This document shows positions 26,019 to 36,834 of a stretch of DNA of 64,000 bases, piece after piece (positions within the stretch are counted from its first letter, which is position 1; the number at the start of each line of letters is the position of its first letter). Location of the stretch: positions 124,001-188,000 of the forward strand of contig NZ_CP027786.1 of NCBI RefSeq assembly GCF_003795145.1, given 5' to 3'. The DNA comes from Tetragenococcus koreensis (GTDB lineage: Bacteria; Bacillota; Bacilli; Lactobacillales; Enterococcaceae). The notes below the pieces were generated by a model. That model had not been told where the DNA came from and searched no databases. It saw only the letters and a program-made list of their open reading frames with translations. Position numbers and translations under genes: made by a program.

Positions 26019-27541
26019 ACTCAAGTTTCGCATACCCAAAATGATGATGTCCCTTTGATAGAACAACGCTGATAGTAAAATAATGGTTCGCTTGACTTTT
26101 GTTCAAAGGATACAAAAAGAACTCCTTTTGTTTTATAATGGATTTAACGACAAATCTAAAAACAAGGAGTTCTTGCTCTTATGATACACTTAAAAAACAT
26201 CAAAAATCAATTACCAAATGAAATGAACGCAATTTTTTCTGAACTGAACGTCCTGAAATTTTTACGACAAACCTCTATTTGTAAGCAAAAAGGCTATTCT
26301 CCCGCCATTATTTTTACTTTTCTTTTCAGTTTAGTGTTTAAGGGCAAGACCTTGAACCAAGTCCTCAGCGGACGTGAAGCAGATCAATATATGAAGAAAG
26401 ATACCGTTTACCGTTTGATGAACGATCCGCACAATAATTGGCGTAGCTTTCTGCTTCGTTTTAGTGCTTCTGTGATCGAAAAGATCCATCGATTAACAGA
26501 TCCAAGTACCCATCTACGTACGCTTGTTTTGGATGACTCAACGTTCTATCGAAATCGAAGTCAGAAAGTGCCTGGTTTGGCGCGCCTTTGGGATCATGCT
26601 TTACAAAAAGGTTATAAAGGCTATCGCATGCTAACTTTAGGCTTTTCTGATGGGTACTCTTTTATTCCTATTGATTTTGGATTGCTTTCAGGCAAAAACC
26701 AAGTCAATCAAAAACAAGCGGAAAGTGATCAAAGAACGAGTGGGGCAAAACGCTTCAAAGAAGCCCAACGATCTATGCCTGATGTGGCCATTGAGATGGT
26801 GCAAAGAGCCCTTGATCAAGGCGTTTACGCCAGTCATGTGTTAATGGATAAATGGTTTACCTCTCCTAAAATGATCGATCGTTTGCATGATTTAGGCATC
26901 CATACCCTAGGTATGGCAAAAAATGGCAAAACCCAATATTTTTATCAAAGACGTTTATATAAATTAAGCGAACTCTACCAAAAGTCAATAAAGGAATACT
27001 GTCAAGAAGCCATCATTTCCTCTATTATTGTTCAGCCAAGCAGCGGGAAGAACCCCGTCAAAATCGTTTTTGTCAAAAATCGGAATAACCAAAGTGCTTG
27101 GTTAGCCCTTATGACAGATGACCTGACTTTGTCATCCCAAGAAATCGTGAAGACGTACTCGGTTCGCTGGGACATAGAAACGTTCTTTAAAGTTTCCAAA
27201 TCTCTCCTTCATTTGTCACAAGAAACCCAAACGCGCAATTATCAAGCCTTGATTTGTCATACCACCATTGTGTTCACGCGCTACATCTTATTAAGTTGGC
27301 AACAACGCTGTGCCAATGACGAGCGGACCTTAGGCGGCTTATTTTATGAACTTGCTGACCAAATAAAAGAACTTGACTGGTCGGTGGCTTTATTAGAACT
27401 AATGGACATTTTGCAAGCAGTCAGTGAAAAAGCGAGTCATAAACTACAAGACTTCATTGAAAGTCAACTACAGCTCTGGATCGATACGCTGCCCAATTAT
27501 ATCAAGGCTTATCTACCGAATTTGGTGTGCGAAACTTGAGT
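26019..27541 (+). mobile_element. IS4-family insertion sequence, about 1.52 kb
   Basis: The left end ACTCAAGTTTCGCATACC and the right end (reverse complement ACTCAAGTTTCGCACACC) form terminal inverted repeats of about 18-20 bp. Both ends are flanked by CATTAA (26013-26018 and 27542-27547), a target duplication of 6-7 bp. One intact transposase gene fills the element. The ends look undamaged, so the copy may be active or recent. Confidence 0.88.
26181..27539 (+). CDS. IS4 family transposase
   Basis: The 452-residue DDE transposase shows the acidic residues in context: TLVLDDSTFYRN, HVLMDKWFTSP and YSVRWDIETFFKVSK. The last fits the Y-2x-R-3x-E-6x-K signature of the IS4 family exactly. The start ATG follows AAGGAG. 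The stop lies at the right inverted repeat. No frameshift is seen. Confidence 0.93.
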   Translation: MIHLKNIKNQLPNEMNAIFSELNVLKFLRQTSICKQKGYSPAIIFTFLFSLVFKGKTLNQVLSGREADQYMKKDTVYRLMNDPHNNWRSFLLRFSASVIEKIHRLTDPSTHLRTLVLDDSTFYRNRSQKVPGLARLWDHALQKGYKGYRMLTLGFSDGYSFIPIDFGLLSGKNQVNQKQAESDQRTSGAKRFKEAQRSMPDVAIEMVQRALDQGVYASHVLMDKWFTSPKMIDRLHDLGIHTLGMAKNGKTQYFYQRRLYKLSELYQKSIKEYCQEAIISSIIVQPSSGKNPVKIVFVKNRNNQSAWLALMTDDLTLSSQEIVKTYSVRWDIETFFKVSKSLLHLSQETQTRNYQALICHTTIVFTRYILLSWQQRCANDERTLGGLFYELADQIKELDWSVALLELMDILQAVSEKASHKLQDFIESQLQLWIDTLPNYIKAYLPNLVCET

Positions 27542-27549
27542 CATTAAAA

Positions 27550-28353
27550 TTAAATAGCTAGCAGTTCCTCTAAATACTCAACCATACCATCTTCATCATT
27601 GGTTTTAGCTGTAATATCATTTGCAACGCTTTTAACTTGATCCGTAGCGTTTTTCATCGCGACGCCCCAGCCAGCATAATCAAGGAGTTCGACGTCATTA
27701 TGTTCGTCGCCAAATGCGATAATATCTTTTTGGTTAATTTGCATCGATTCAGCCACTACTGACACTGCCATTGCTTTTTGTACGCCTTTTGGTACCACTT
27801 CTAAGATAGCGCTGGGTCCGCCCCAAGTACGTACTTCAATCTCATCTGAAAATTGTCTTGTTAATGTTTCTACTACAAAACTGGAAAATTCATTTTTCGT
27901 TTTAAGCATCACTGAAGTAGGATTGGTTTTTAACTGGGAAAATAAATTGGCATCTGTTGCAGTATCTGTGGCAAAAAAATCCTTTTGAAAGTTTTGTAGG
28001 TTATCAATGAAAAATGTTTCTCGGTTTTCAGCAGCAACAAAGTCTAAATGTAGTTTTTCTTTTTGCGCAAGTATTTCAAAAGCGATTTCTCGTTGAATAG
28101 AATACTCTTTTTCATAAGCCCATTTTTGCTGTGGTTTATGAACTAAAGCGCCATTAAAATTGACAATCGGAGAGTCTAAATTTAGCTGTTGATAATAATG
28201 TGCACTCATACGGTAAGGGCGTCCTGTGGCAATACTGACGATATGTCCTTTATCTCTAGCTTTTTGTATAATTTGCGCTGTTTTCGGCGTAATCGTCGAA
28301 GTATTATTCAACGTTGTGCCATCCAAATCAAGAGCGATTAGTTTTTTTGGCAT
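27550..28353 (-). CDS. Cof-type HAD-IIB family phosphatase
   Basis: The 267-residue protein has HAD motif I KLIALDLDGTTLNN, motif II IATGRP, the type IIB cap, a lysine motif and motif IV AFGDEHNDVELLDYAGWGVAM. Such enzymes dephosphorylate sugar phosphates or cofactors in the cytoplasm; the substrate is unknown. ATG 28353 follows AAGGAGA; the open frame upstream has no such site. The gene is now followed by an IS element 9 bp after its stop. Confidence 0.88.
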   Translation of the reverse strand: MPKKLIALDLDGTTLNNTSTITPKTAQIIQKARDKGHIVSIATGRPYRMSAHYYQQLNLDSPIVNFNGALVHKPQQKWAYEKEYSIQREIAFEILAQKEKLHLDFVAAENRETFFIDNLQNFQKDFFATDTATDANLFSQLKTNPTSVMLKTKNEFSSFVVETLTRQFSDEIEVRTWGGPSAILEVVPKGVQKAMAVSVVAESMQINQKDIIAFGDEHNDVELLDYAGWGVAMKNATDQVKSVANDITAKTNDEDGMVEYLEELLAI

Positions 28354-28609
28354 AAAAATCTCCTTCGTTAACGAATTTCTATTAAGTTTACCACAAATTA
28401 GTGTTTTGACAAGAAATGACCGACAAACAAACGTGTGTATTTTCGCTAAACACGAATATTTGAAATGTTTATAATGGTTTTTGTTAAGAAACAATTGAAT
28501 TAGCGTAGGCGGATATCTATAATCAGTAGTTGTTCAAGGTAAAGACAAAAATTATGGGCGTCATTATTTTACGTTGTAGCTGATATTTATAGGAGGAGTG
28601 GAAGAGAAG

Positions 28610-30046
28610 ATGGAAAAGTTTTTTAAATTAAAAGAGAATGGTACAAATATTTCAACAGAAATTATGGCCGGGGTGACCACATTTTTTGCAATGAGCTATA
28701 TTTTATTTGTGAATCCGACGATATTGTCAGCTGCTGGCATGCCATTTCAAGCAGTGTTTTTAGCAACAATTATTGCTGCTGTAATTGGGACGCTTGTAAT
28801 GGGGTTATTTGCTAATGTTCCTTATGCGCAAGCTCCGGGTATGGGGTTGAATGCCTTTTTTACTTATACGGTTGTTTTTGGCTTAGGTTATACATGGCAA
28901 CAAGCACTAGCAATGGTATTTATTTGTGGTTTGATTAACATTATCATTACTATCACAAAAATTCGTAAATTAATTATTCGAGCAATTCCGGAAAGCATGC
29001 AACATGCCATAGGCGGAGGTATCGGTATTTTTGTGGCTTATGTCGGGTTAAAAAATGCGAATTTACTAACGTTTTCGGCTGATTCTGATTCGATTATTGG
29101 TGCAACAGTAGAAGGCGGAGAAGTTATTAGTGCTGATATTAATGGTGGAATTGTTCCTGCTTTAGTTAATTTTGATAATCCTGCAGTGATTTTAGCTCTA
29201 ATTGGTTTAGTTTTAACGACAATTTTAGTGGTAGCCAATATCCGTGGAGCTGTGTTAATTGGTATTGTAGGGACGACCATCATTGGTATCTTAATGGGTG
29301 TGGTGGATTTAAGTACTTTAGATTGGGATACCAATACATTGGGCCAGTCGATTAATGAACTAGGTACGACTTTTGGAGCCGCTTTTGGTCAAGAGGGGAT
29401 GCAGTCACTATTCAGTGATTCGGCCAGGATTCCGCAAGTGATAATGACCATTATTGCTTTTAGCTTATCAGATACTTTTGATACAATCGGTACATTTATT
29501 GGAACAGGTCGTCGGACTGGTATTTTTTCCAAAAAAGATGAAGTAGCGCTAGAAGATAGTAAAGGAATGAATACAAAAATGGACCGCGCTTTATTCGCTG
29601 ATGCGGTCGCCACATCTATTGGAGCTGTTTTTGGTACTTCCAATACGACGACTTTCGTTGAATCTGCAGCAGGAATTGGCGCTGGCGGAAGAACAGGTTT
29701 GACTTCTGTAACTGTGGCTGTCATGTTTGGTTTGAGCAGTTTGTTCTCTCCTTTAATTTCAATTGTTCCTGCACAAGCAACAGCTCCAGCGTTAGTTTTA
29801 GTCGGTATTATGATGCTTTCTTCCTTTAAAGATATTAATTGGTCAACTTTGGAAGAAGCAGTACCTGCTTTTTTTGCTTCAATTTTTATGGGACTATGCT
29901 ATAGTATTTCATACGGTATCGCAGCTGGATTTATTTTTTACTCCATTGTAAAAATTGTTAAAGGGAAAGCACAAGAAGTTTCATCGATCTTATGGGTAAT
30001 TGATTTATTATTTATTTTGAATTTTGTTATTTTAGCACTGCTTTAA
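28610..30046 (+). CDS. NCS2/AzgA-type adenine or hypoxanthine permease
   Basis: The 478-residue protein has 12-14 membrane segments and AzgA-group motifs: STEIMAGVTTFFAMSYILFVNPTIL, PYAQAPGMGLNAFFTYTVVF, PESMQHAIGGGIGIFVAYVGLKNA and GTSNTTTFVESAAGIGAGGRTGL. It is a proton-coupled purine importer of the plasma membrane (PbuG/PbuO-like). A GTG at 28598 is too near the AGGAGG; ATG 28610 is preferred. No purine riboswitch was recognised in the 250 bp upstream. Confidence 0.88.
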   Translation: MEKFFKLKENGTNISTEIMAGVTTFFAMSYILFVNPTILSAAGMPFQAVFLATIIAAVIGTLVMGLFANVPYAQAPGMGLNAFFTYTVVFGLGYTWQQALAMVFICGLINIIITITKIRKLIIRAIPESMQHAIGGGIGIFVAYVGLKNANLLTFSADSDSIIGATVEGGEVISADINGGIVPALVNFDNPAVILALIGLVLTTILVVANIRGAVLIGIVGTTIIGILMGVVDLSTLDWDTNTLGQSINELGTTFGAAFGQEGMQSLFSDSARIPQVIMTIIAFSLSDTFDTIGTFIGTGRRTGIFSKKDEVALEDSKGMNTKMDRALFADAVATSIGAVFGTSNTTTFVESAAGIGAGGRTGLTSVTVAVMFGLSSLFSPLISIVPAQATAPALVLVGIMMLSSFKDINWSTLEEAVPAFFASIFMGLCYSISYGIAAGFIFYSIVKIVKGKAQEVSSILWVIDLLFILNFVILALL

Positions 30047-30113
30047 AAAAGTGAGCTGTTTTTTCATAAGCTGTTGCAAGTGTTTAAAATCAAATGGAAT
30101 TGGTTGAAAAGAA

Positions 30114-30150
30114 TAAAAAACCCGTTACAATAGACAGTAACGGGTTTTTT
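30114..30150. terminator. Bidirectional terminator between permease and YjzD genes
   Basis: AACCCGTTAC and GTAACGGGTT pair around AATAGACA, with A and T tracts on both sides, between convergent genes. Confidence 0.9.
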
Positions 30151-30156
30151 TATCGA

Positions 30157-30339
30157 TTAATGGGTTTGTTTTTTATTAGGATAAGCGATTGTGCCTACAG
30201 CCATAACGATTACAGCGACAATTAAGGAACAAATTAATGTCAAGGTAAAATCGTAATCTGTACTGGTCAAGGCACTGCCTAGAAAACCTACAACTTGCCC
30301 TAAAATTAAGGACCAAATGATTGTAATAAGGTAGCGCAT
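30157..30339 (-). CDS. YjzD-like small membrane protein (DUF2929)
   Basis: The 60-residue protein has two hydrophobic helices (MRYLITIIWSLILGQVVGFLG and LTLICSLIVAVIVMAVGTIAYP) and a basic end NKKQTH, as in the DUF2929/YjzD family. Function unknown; YjzD of Bacillus lies near fabH/fabF. The ATG at 30339 has AGAAGGTG upstream. Confidence 0.75.
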   Translation of the reverse strand: MRYLITIIWSLILGQVVGFLGSALTSTDYDFTLTLICSLIVAVIVMAVGTIAYPNKKQTH

Positions 30340-30460
30340 TGCTACACCTTCTTTCAACTCTTGCATATTCGGTTTTAGTGTATCATAATTTAAAAACTTG
30401 TAAAGTTAAAACCATTGAACTTACCGCTTGCTACTATCTATTTTTAAGGGAGTAATGGAA

Positions 30461-33400
30461 ATGAGCGTCTCACAATTAACAACACTAACATCTTATTCTT
30501 TATTACAAAGCACAATCACAATTCCGCAATACGTTCAAGCAGCAAAAAAATTGGGCTATGATCATTTAGGGATTACAGATCGAAACAATCTTTACGGCGC
30601 TTTAGATTTTGTTAAAGCTTGCCAAAAAGTACAAATCCAGCCCATTATTGGATTATTGCTTGAATATTATTCCCAACAAACACAAAAGGAACATGAGATT
30701 TTTCTCTTTGCCAAAAATGATCAAGGTTATAAAAAACTGATGCGTATATCAAGCCAAAAAATGAGCGGCTCACAAGTTCTATTAGAAAAAGAGGCTTCTT
30801 TAACCGACTTATTTGCTATCTTACCAGCTGAAAATGAATTGTCAGAATTACGGGACGCAGAAGATCAGCAAGTTAATGATAGAGTAGCTGGTTTGCAAAA
30901 AGTATTTGGCAAAGAACAACTTTTTTACGGAGTACCTTATCAAGAGCCCTTAGTAAGTGATGTGACTGAATGGATGGAACAACAAGAAGTAGCACCCGCT
31001 GCGTACCAGTTGGTCGACTCACTTCATCCTGCAGAAGCTTTTTCTGTAAAAGTTATGCACCATATTAAAGAGGGCGAACAAATTGAAAATCTGCAACAAG
31101 AGATGCAACAAGTCACTCCTTTTAGAAGTTTGGAAACGCCCGAAAAAAGAGAAACTTGGTATGAAACAAATGCTCCCCAAGCTTTACAACAAGCAGAGCT
31201 AATTGCAACTAACTGTCGAGCAGAAATTCCTTTACAGCAAAAGTTATTGCCGCATTATCCTTTAAAAGAGGGAGTAACTGCTAGCCAATATTTAAAAGAT
31301 TTGTGTGAAACGAAATTACCGGAAAGAATTGAAAAGGTTGATCAACGTTATCGACAACGGCTAGATTATGAACTTTCAGTTATCCACAAAATGGGTTTTG
31401 ATGATTATTTCCTAATTGTTTGGGACGTGATGGCCTATTTGCATGAGCATAAGATTGTAACTGGCGCAGGACGTGGTTCAGCAGCTGGCTCTTTAACTGC
31501 TTATGTCTTGTCTATTACAGATGTTGATCCGATTAAGTACGATTTGCTGTTTGAACGTTTTTTAAATCCTGAGCGTAATACGATGCCTGATATTGATTTA
31601 GATATCCCAGATAACAAACGAGGCGAAGTTTTACAGTATGTAAAAGAAAAATATGGACAAAATCATGCTGCTCAGATTGCTACATTTGGTACGATGGCTG
31701 CCAAAATGGTTTTACGTGATACTTGTAGAGTTTTTGGCCTTTCACAAAGCGAAGCAAATCGGTGGTCTAATGCTATTCCTAAACAATTGAAAATTACTTT
31801 AGATGAAGCTTATAGTCAGTCAAAAGCGCTGCGTGAACTAGCTAATATGAATGAGCGCAATAAGCAATTATTTCAAGCTGCTAGAACATTAGAAGGGCTG
31901 CCGCGTCACGTATCAACGCATGCAGCAGGAGTGGTAATCAGCGACCAGGATTTGTTGGATTTAGTCCCTTTACAAGAAGGCTCTGAAGGTATCTGGTTGA
32001 CTCAATTTACGATGAATGACGTAGAAGAAACGGGTTTGTTAAAAATTGATTTCTTAGGTTTGCGCAATTTATCAATCATTGCTGATACGTTACAAGGCAT
32101 CCAAAAAGTTGCCAACCAAACGATTACACAAAAAGACATTCCTCTAGATGATAAAAAGACCCTACGTTTGTTTCAAAAGGGAGAGACTACCGGAATTTTT
32201 CAATTCGAATCCGCGGGAATCAGAAATGTTTTACGTCGGTTGGTTCCTGAAACGATCGAAGATATTGCGGCGGTCAATGCATTGTATCGGCCGGGTCCAA
32301 TGAGAAACATTGATACCTTTATTAAAAGAAAACACGGCAAAGAAAAAATTGATTATTTAGATGCAAGTTTAAAACCCATTTTGGAAAACACTTATGGAGT
32401 CATGGTTTACCAAGAGCAGATCATGCAAGTTGCTTCCCAGATGGCTGGTTTTACCTTGGCACAGGCAGATATTTTACGCCGAGCAATCAGTAAAAAGAAA
32501 AAAAATGTTTTAGACCAACAACGGCGGTACTTTATCGAAGGAGCACAAAAAAAAGGTTTTACGAAAGAAAAAGCGGATCAAGTCTATGATTACATTGAAC
32601 GTTTTGCTGATTATGGATTTAATCGTTCGCACGCTTTTGCTTATTCTTTTGTGGCTTTTCAAATGGGCTATTTAAAAGTTCATTATCCTGCACCTTTTTT
32701 TAAAGCATTATTGCGTTCAGTTTTGCATAATCCCAAAAAAATGAAAGAATACCTTAGCGATGCTAAAAACGCAGGGGTTAAAATTTTAAATCCGTCTATC
32801 AATCAAAGCGGATATTCGTTTTACTTAAATTCATTACAAGAGATTCGTTTTGGCTTAGGTAGCATTAAAGGAATACGTCGTGATTTTATTTTTGATATTC
32901 TTGATGAAAGAAAAGAAAATGGCGCTTACGCTTCACTAAATCAGTTTTTAGCGCGTGTAGGCCAACGTAATAGCAAATGGTTAAAAGAAGAAAATATCCG
33001 ACCTCTAATTGCTATTGGGGCCTTTGATGATCTTGAAAAAAATCGCCGACAAGCGATGTCCCAGCTAGAAGGCAAGATCCAAAATGTTCTGTATAGCGGT
33101 GGTAGCATGGATTTACTAGATATGATGGCTTTAAAAAACGAAGCACTGGCTGATTTTAGTTTTGAAGAAAAGTTAAATTTAGAGGATGAATATCTAGGAA
33201 TCTATTTATCGGGCCATCCGGTAGAACAATTTAATAAAATTAAGCAGAGAAAAAAAGTGGCTGATATTTCGGAGCTAATTGAAAATACGACGGTCAATCT
33301 ATTAATTTATTTAACAGATATCCGTGAAATTCGAACAAAAAAAGGAGAACAGATGGCCTTTTTAGAAGGAAATGACCCGACAGATGAAACCTCGATTACT

Positions 33401-33784
33401 GTGTTTCCTCGTTTGTACCGAAAAATAAGAAGCCAATTGGCAGAAAGCCAAGTTTATTACGTGGAAGGAAAAGTGGAGCGCAGTACGTATAATGATCAGC
33501 TGCAAATTATTGCTAACCAAGTAGTAGAAGCGAAAACACTGGCAGATACCATTGCTGATAAAACGGGGTATTTGAAGATACCAACAGATGCTGCTCAAAA
33601 TTCACTGCTTACAGAATTGTATGCTGTGATAAAGAATTCTACGGGGAATGTGCCTATTGTCATTTTTTATGAAGAAACAGGCGAAACGCGACTTTTACCA
33701 GAAAACAACTGGGTGACGTATACAGATGAGTTGCAACAGTCACTAGAAAAAATTATAGGTAAAGAAAACGTCGTATTTAAATAA
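30461..33784 (+). CDS. dnaE: DNA polymerase III subunit alpha DnaE
   Basis: The 1107-residue replicative polymerase (DnaE group, paired with PolC in Firmicutes) starts with a PHP domain (SYSLLQSTITIPQYVQAAKKL). It carries the catalytic aspartates in MPDIDLDIPDNKRGEV, the nucleotide-binding GAGRGSAAGSLTAY, and later DYGFNRSHAFAYSFVAFQMGYLKVHYP. The C-terminus holds an OB-fold (about 935-1020). The in-frame ATG at 30455 sits too close to AAGGGAG; 30461 has 8-base spacing. Confidence 0.96.
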   Translation: MSVSQLTTLTSYSLLQSTITIPQYVQAAKKLGYDHLGITDRNNLYGALDFVKACQKVQIQPIIGLLLEYYSQQTQKEHEIFLFAKNDQGYKKLMRISSQKMSGSQVLLEKEASLTDLFAILPAENELSELRDAEDQQVNDRVAGLQKVFGKEQLFYGVPYQEPLVSDVTEWMEQQEVAPAAYQLVDSLHPAEAFSVKVMHHIKEGEQIENLQQEMQQVTPFRSLETPEKRETWYETNAPQALQQAELIATNCRAEIPLQQKLLPHYPLKEGVTASQYLKDLCETKLPERIEKVDQRYRQRLDYELSVIHKMGFDDYFLIVWDVMAYLHEHKIVTGAGRGSAAGSLTAYVLSITDVDPIKYDLLFERFLNPERNTMPDIDLDIPDNKRGEVLQYVKEKYGQNHAAQIATFGTMAAKMVLRDTCRVFGLSQSEANRWSNAIPKQLKITLDEAYSQSKALRELANMNERNKQLFQAARTLEGLPRHVSTHAAGVVISDQDLLDLVPLQEGSEGIWLTQFTMNDVEETGLLKIDFLGLRNLSIIADTLQGIQKVANQTITQKDIPLDDKKTLRLFQKGETTGIFQFESAGIRNVLRRLVPETIEDIAAVNALYRPGPMRNIDTFIKRKHGKEKIDYLDASLKPILENTYGVMVYQEQIMQVASQMAGFTLAQADILRRAISKKKKNVLDQQRRYFIEGAQKKGFTKEKADQVYDYIERFADYGFNRSHAFAYSFVAFQMGYLKVHYPAPFFKALLRSVLHNPKKMKEYLSDAKNAGVKILNPSINQSGYSFYLNSLQEIRFGLGSIKGIRRDFIFDILDERKENGAYASLNQFLARVGQRNSKWLKEENIRPLIAIGAFDDLEKNRRQAMSQLEGKIQNVLYSGGSMDLLDMMALKNEALADFSFEEKLNLEDEYLGIYLSGHPVEQFNKIKQRKKVADISELIENTTVNLLIYLTDIREIRTKKGEQMAFLEGNDPTDETSITVFPRLYRKIRSQLAESQVYYVEGKVERSTYNDQLQIIANQVVEAKTLADTIADKTGYLKIPTDAAQNSLLTELYAVIKNSTGNVPIVIFYEETGETRLLPENNWVTYTDELQQSLEKIIGKENVVFK

Positions 33785-33883
33785 TTTTTCTGAAATATTT
33801 TCACTAAATATTTTCATAAATATCGTTTTTTTCTGGTTTGACCAAGACATTTGATTTAATTAATGATAGAATGTTAAGCGAAT

Positions 33884-33897
33884 TGAAAGCTTTAAAA
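33884..33897 (+). promoter_or_regulatory. Weak cre-like site upstream of pfkA
   Basis: TGAAAGCTTTAAAA fits the cre consensus TGWAANCGNTNWCA with two mismatches. CcpA activation of pfk-pyk operons is known in lactic acid bacteria; here this is only a suggestion. Confidence 0.3.
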
Positions 33898-33944
33898 GCA
33901 ATCACTTGGATTTGCTAAATTATACTATTGATGAGGTGAAGTAG

Positions 33945-34910
<966 letters not shown>

Positions 34911-34979
34911 TATTTTTCTTATGGAAATTGAGCAAAATTGTTATGCTATTTTAAATAAACGAATAGGAGTAGGTTATTA

Positions 34980-36746
34980 ATGAAAAAAACAAAAATCGTT
35001 AGTACGTTAGGACCAGCTAGTAATTCGATCGATACGATCACAAAATTGATTGAAGCCGGTGCGAATGTTTTCCGTTTCAACTTTTCTCACGGTGATCACG
35101 ACGAACATTTAGACCGAATGGACAAAGTCCGTCAAGCTGTCGAAAAGACTGGAATAGATGTAGGGATTCTTCTAGATACAAAAGGTGCTGAAATTCGCAC
35201 AACCCCCCAAGCAACTGAAACAGGTAAAATTCCATTTGAAATTGGCGATGCTGTACGTATTGCTATGGATCCAGATCTAGAAGGTACGAAAGAAAAAATC
35301 TCTGTGACCTATGAAGGACTTTATGATGACGTTCATGAAGGAGGTCATATTTTATTCGATGATGGTTTAATTGACATGTTGATCTTAGAAAAAGATGACA
35401 CCAATCGGGAACTAGTTACCGAAGTTCAAAACCCAGGTATTTTAGGCTCACGTAAAGGTGTTAACGCACCTGGCGTTTCCATCAGCTTACCAGGAATTAC
35501 TGATAAAGATGCCGATGATATCCGTTTTGGCTTAAAACATGATATCAACTATATCGCAGCAAGCTTTGTCCGCAAAGCTCAAGATGTATTGGATATACGA
35601 GAAATTTTAGAAGACACTGGAATGACTCACGTTCAAATTTTCCCTAAAATTGAATCACAAGAAGGTATCGACAACATCGATGAAATCTTGAAAGTTTCAG
35701 ATGGTATTATGGTTGCTCGTGGTGATATGGGTGTTGAAATTCCTTCTGAATTAGTTCCAATGGTGCAAAAAGATATCATCAAAAAATGTAATGCTGCAGG
35801 AAAATCAGTTATTACAGCTACTCAAATGCTAGAATCAATGCAAGAAAATCCACGTCCAACTCGCGCAGAAGCTTCAGACGTTGCCAATGCAGTGTTTGAC
35901 GGAACCGATGCAACGATGCTTTCAGGAGAATCAGCTAACGGAAGCTATCCGGTTGAAGCTGTTACAACTATGGCACGTATTGACGTAGAGGCAGAAAAAT
36001 CGATGCTACGTCTTGGTTCTTACCAAATTAACCAATTCGACAAAACAGATGTGACGGAAACAATTGGTCTTTCCGTAGCACGTGCAGCTAAAAATTTAGG
36101 TGTTAAATGTATTGTGGCTGCTACAGAATCCGGTCACACTGCCAAAATGATCTCTAAATATCGTCCAGATGCTGATATTTTAGCTGTAACTTTTGATGAA
36201 CATACAAAACGTGGTTTGATGTTAAATTGGGGCGTTTATCCAACAGTGACAGAAAAGCCTAGTACAACTGATGATATGTTTGAATTAGCAACGAAAAAGA
36301 CTTTAGAGTTAGGCTTTGCCCAAGAAGGAGATTTGATTCTTATTACAGCAGGGGTGCCGGTAGGAGAACGCGGTACAACCAATGTTATGAAGATCCAAAT
36401 GATTGGTTCAAAACTAATCGAAGCTCAAGGTGTGGGTGGCCATTCAGTAGTAGCTAATACAGTAGTAGCGAAAACAGCTGAAGAAGCTGTTGCTAAAGCA
36501 AAAGACGGTATGGTTTTAGTTGTTCCATCAACAGATAAAGAATATATGCCAGCAATTGAAAAGGCCGCTGCGTTAGTAGTAGAAGAAGGCGGATTGACTT
36601 CTCATGCGGCAGTTGTTGGTGTTGCTCAAGACTTGCCAGTTATTGTAGGCGCACAAGATGCCCTAAATGTTATTAAAGAAGGCGAATTAGTTACAATCGA
36701 TCCTCGACGCGGGATTGTTTATCGCGGAGAAACGATGGCTATCTAA
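34980..36746 (+). CDS. pyk: Pyruvate kinase with C-terminal PEP-utiliser domain
   Basis: The 588-residue enzyme transfers phosphate from PEP to ADP. Motifs: FRFNFSHG, LDTKGAEIRT, the active-site box IMVARGDMGVEIP, and NPRPTRAEASDVANAVFDGTDATMLSGESANG. After about residue 475 an extra domain with GGLTSHAAVVGVAQDLPVIVG resembles the phosphohistidine domain of PEP synthase, as in Bacillus and Enterococcus pyruvate kinases. It probably shares a message with pfkA. Confidence 0.97.
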   Translation: MKKTKIVSTLGPASNSIDTITKLIEAGANVFRFNFSHGDHDEHLDRMDKVRQAVEKTGIDVGILLDTKGAEIRTTPQATETGKIPFEIGDAVRIAMDPDLEGTKEKISVTYEGLYDDVHEGGHILFDDGLIDMLILEKDDTNRELVTEVQNPGILGSRKGVNAPGVSISLPGITDKDADDIRFGLKHDINYIAASFVRKAQDVLDIREILEDTGMTHVQIFPKIESQEGIDNIDEILKVSDGIMVARGDMGVEIPSELVPMVQKDIIKKCNAAGKSVITATQMLESMQENPRPTRAEASDVANAVFDGTDATMLSGESANGSYPVEAVTTMARIDVEAEKSMLRLGSYQINQFDKTDVTETIGLSVARAAKNLGVKCIVAATESGHTAKMISKYRPDADILAVTFDEHTKRGLMLNWGVYPTVTEKPSTTDDMFELATKKTLELGFAQEGDLILITAGVPVGERGTTNVMKIQMIGSKLIEAQGVGGHSVVANTVVAKTAEEAVAKAKDGMVLVVPSTDKEYMPAIEKAAALVVEEGGLTSHAAVVGVAQDLPVIVGAQDALNVIKEGELVTIDPRRGIVYRGETMAI

Positions 36747-36778
36747 TTTTCATTAAAAAGGGTGACAAGAAAATTCCG

Positions 36779-36807
36779 TTGACAAAGGTAGTTTCCGTCT
36801 GTATAAT
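36779..36807 (+). promoter_or_regulatory. Promoter of the DUF177-rpmF operon
   Basis: TTGACA (36779-36784) and TATAAT (36802-36807) are consensus hexamers exactly 17 bp apart, 27 bp before the start codon. Confidence 0.9.
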
Positions 36808-36834
36808 AGCTTTTGTTGCTTAGGGGTGAAACAA

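Noticed and set aside
28354-28609. Purine riboswitch before the permease
   Set aside because: The three-way-junction sequences (TATAATCC..., loop pairs) are not present; only a plain leader is seen.
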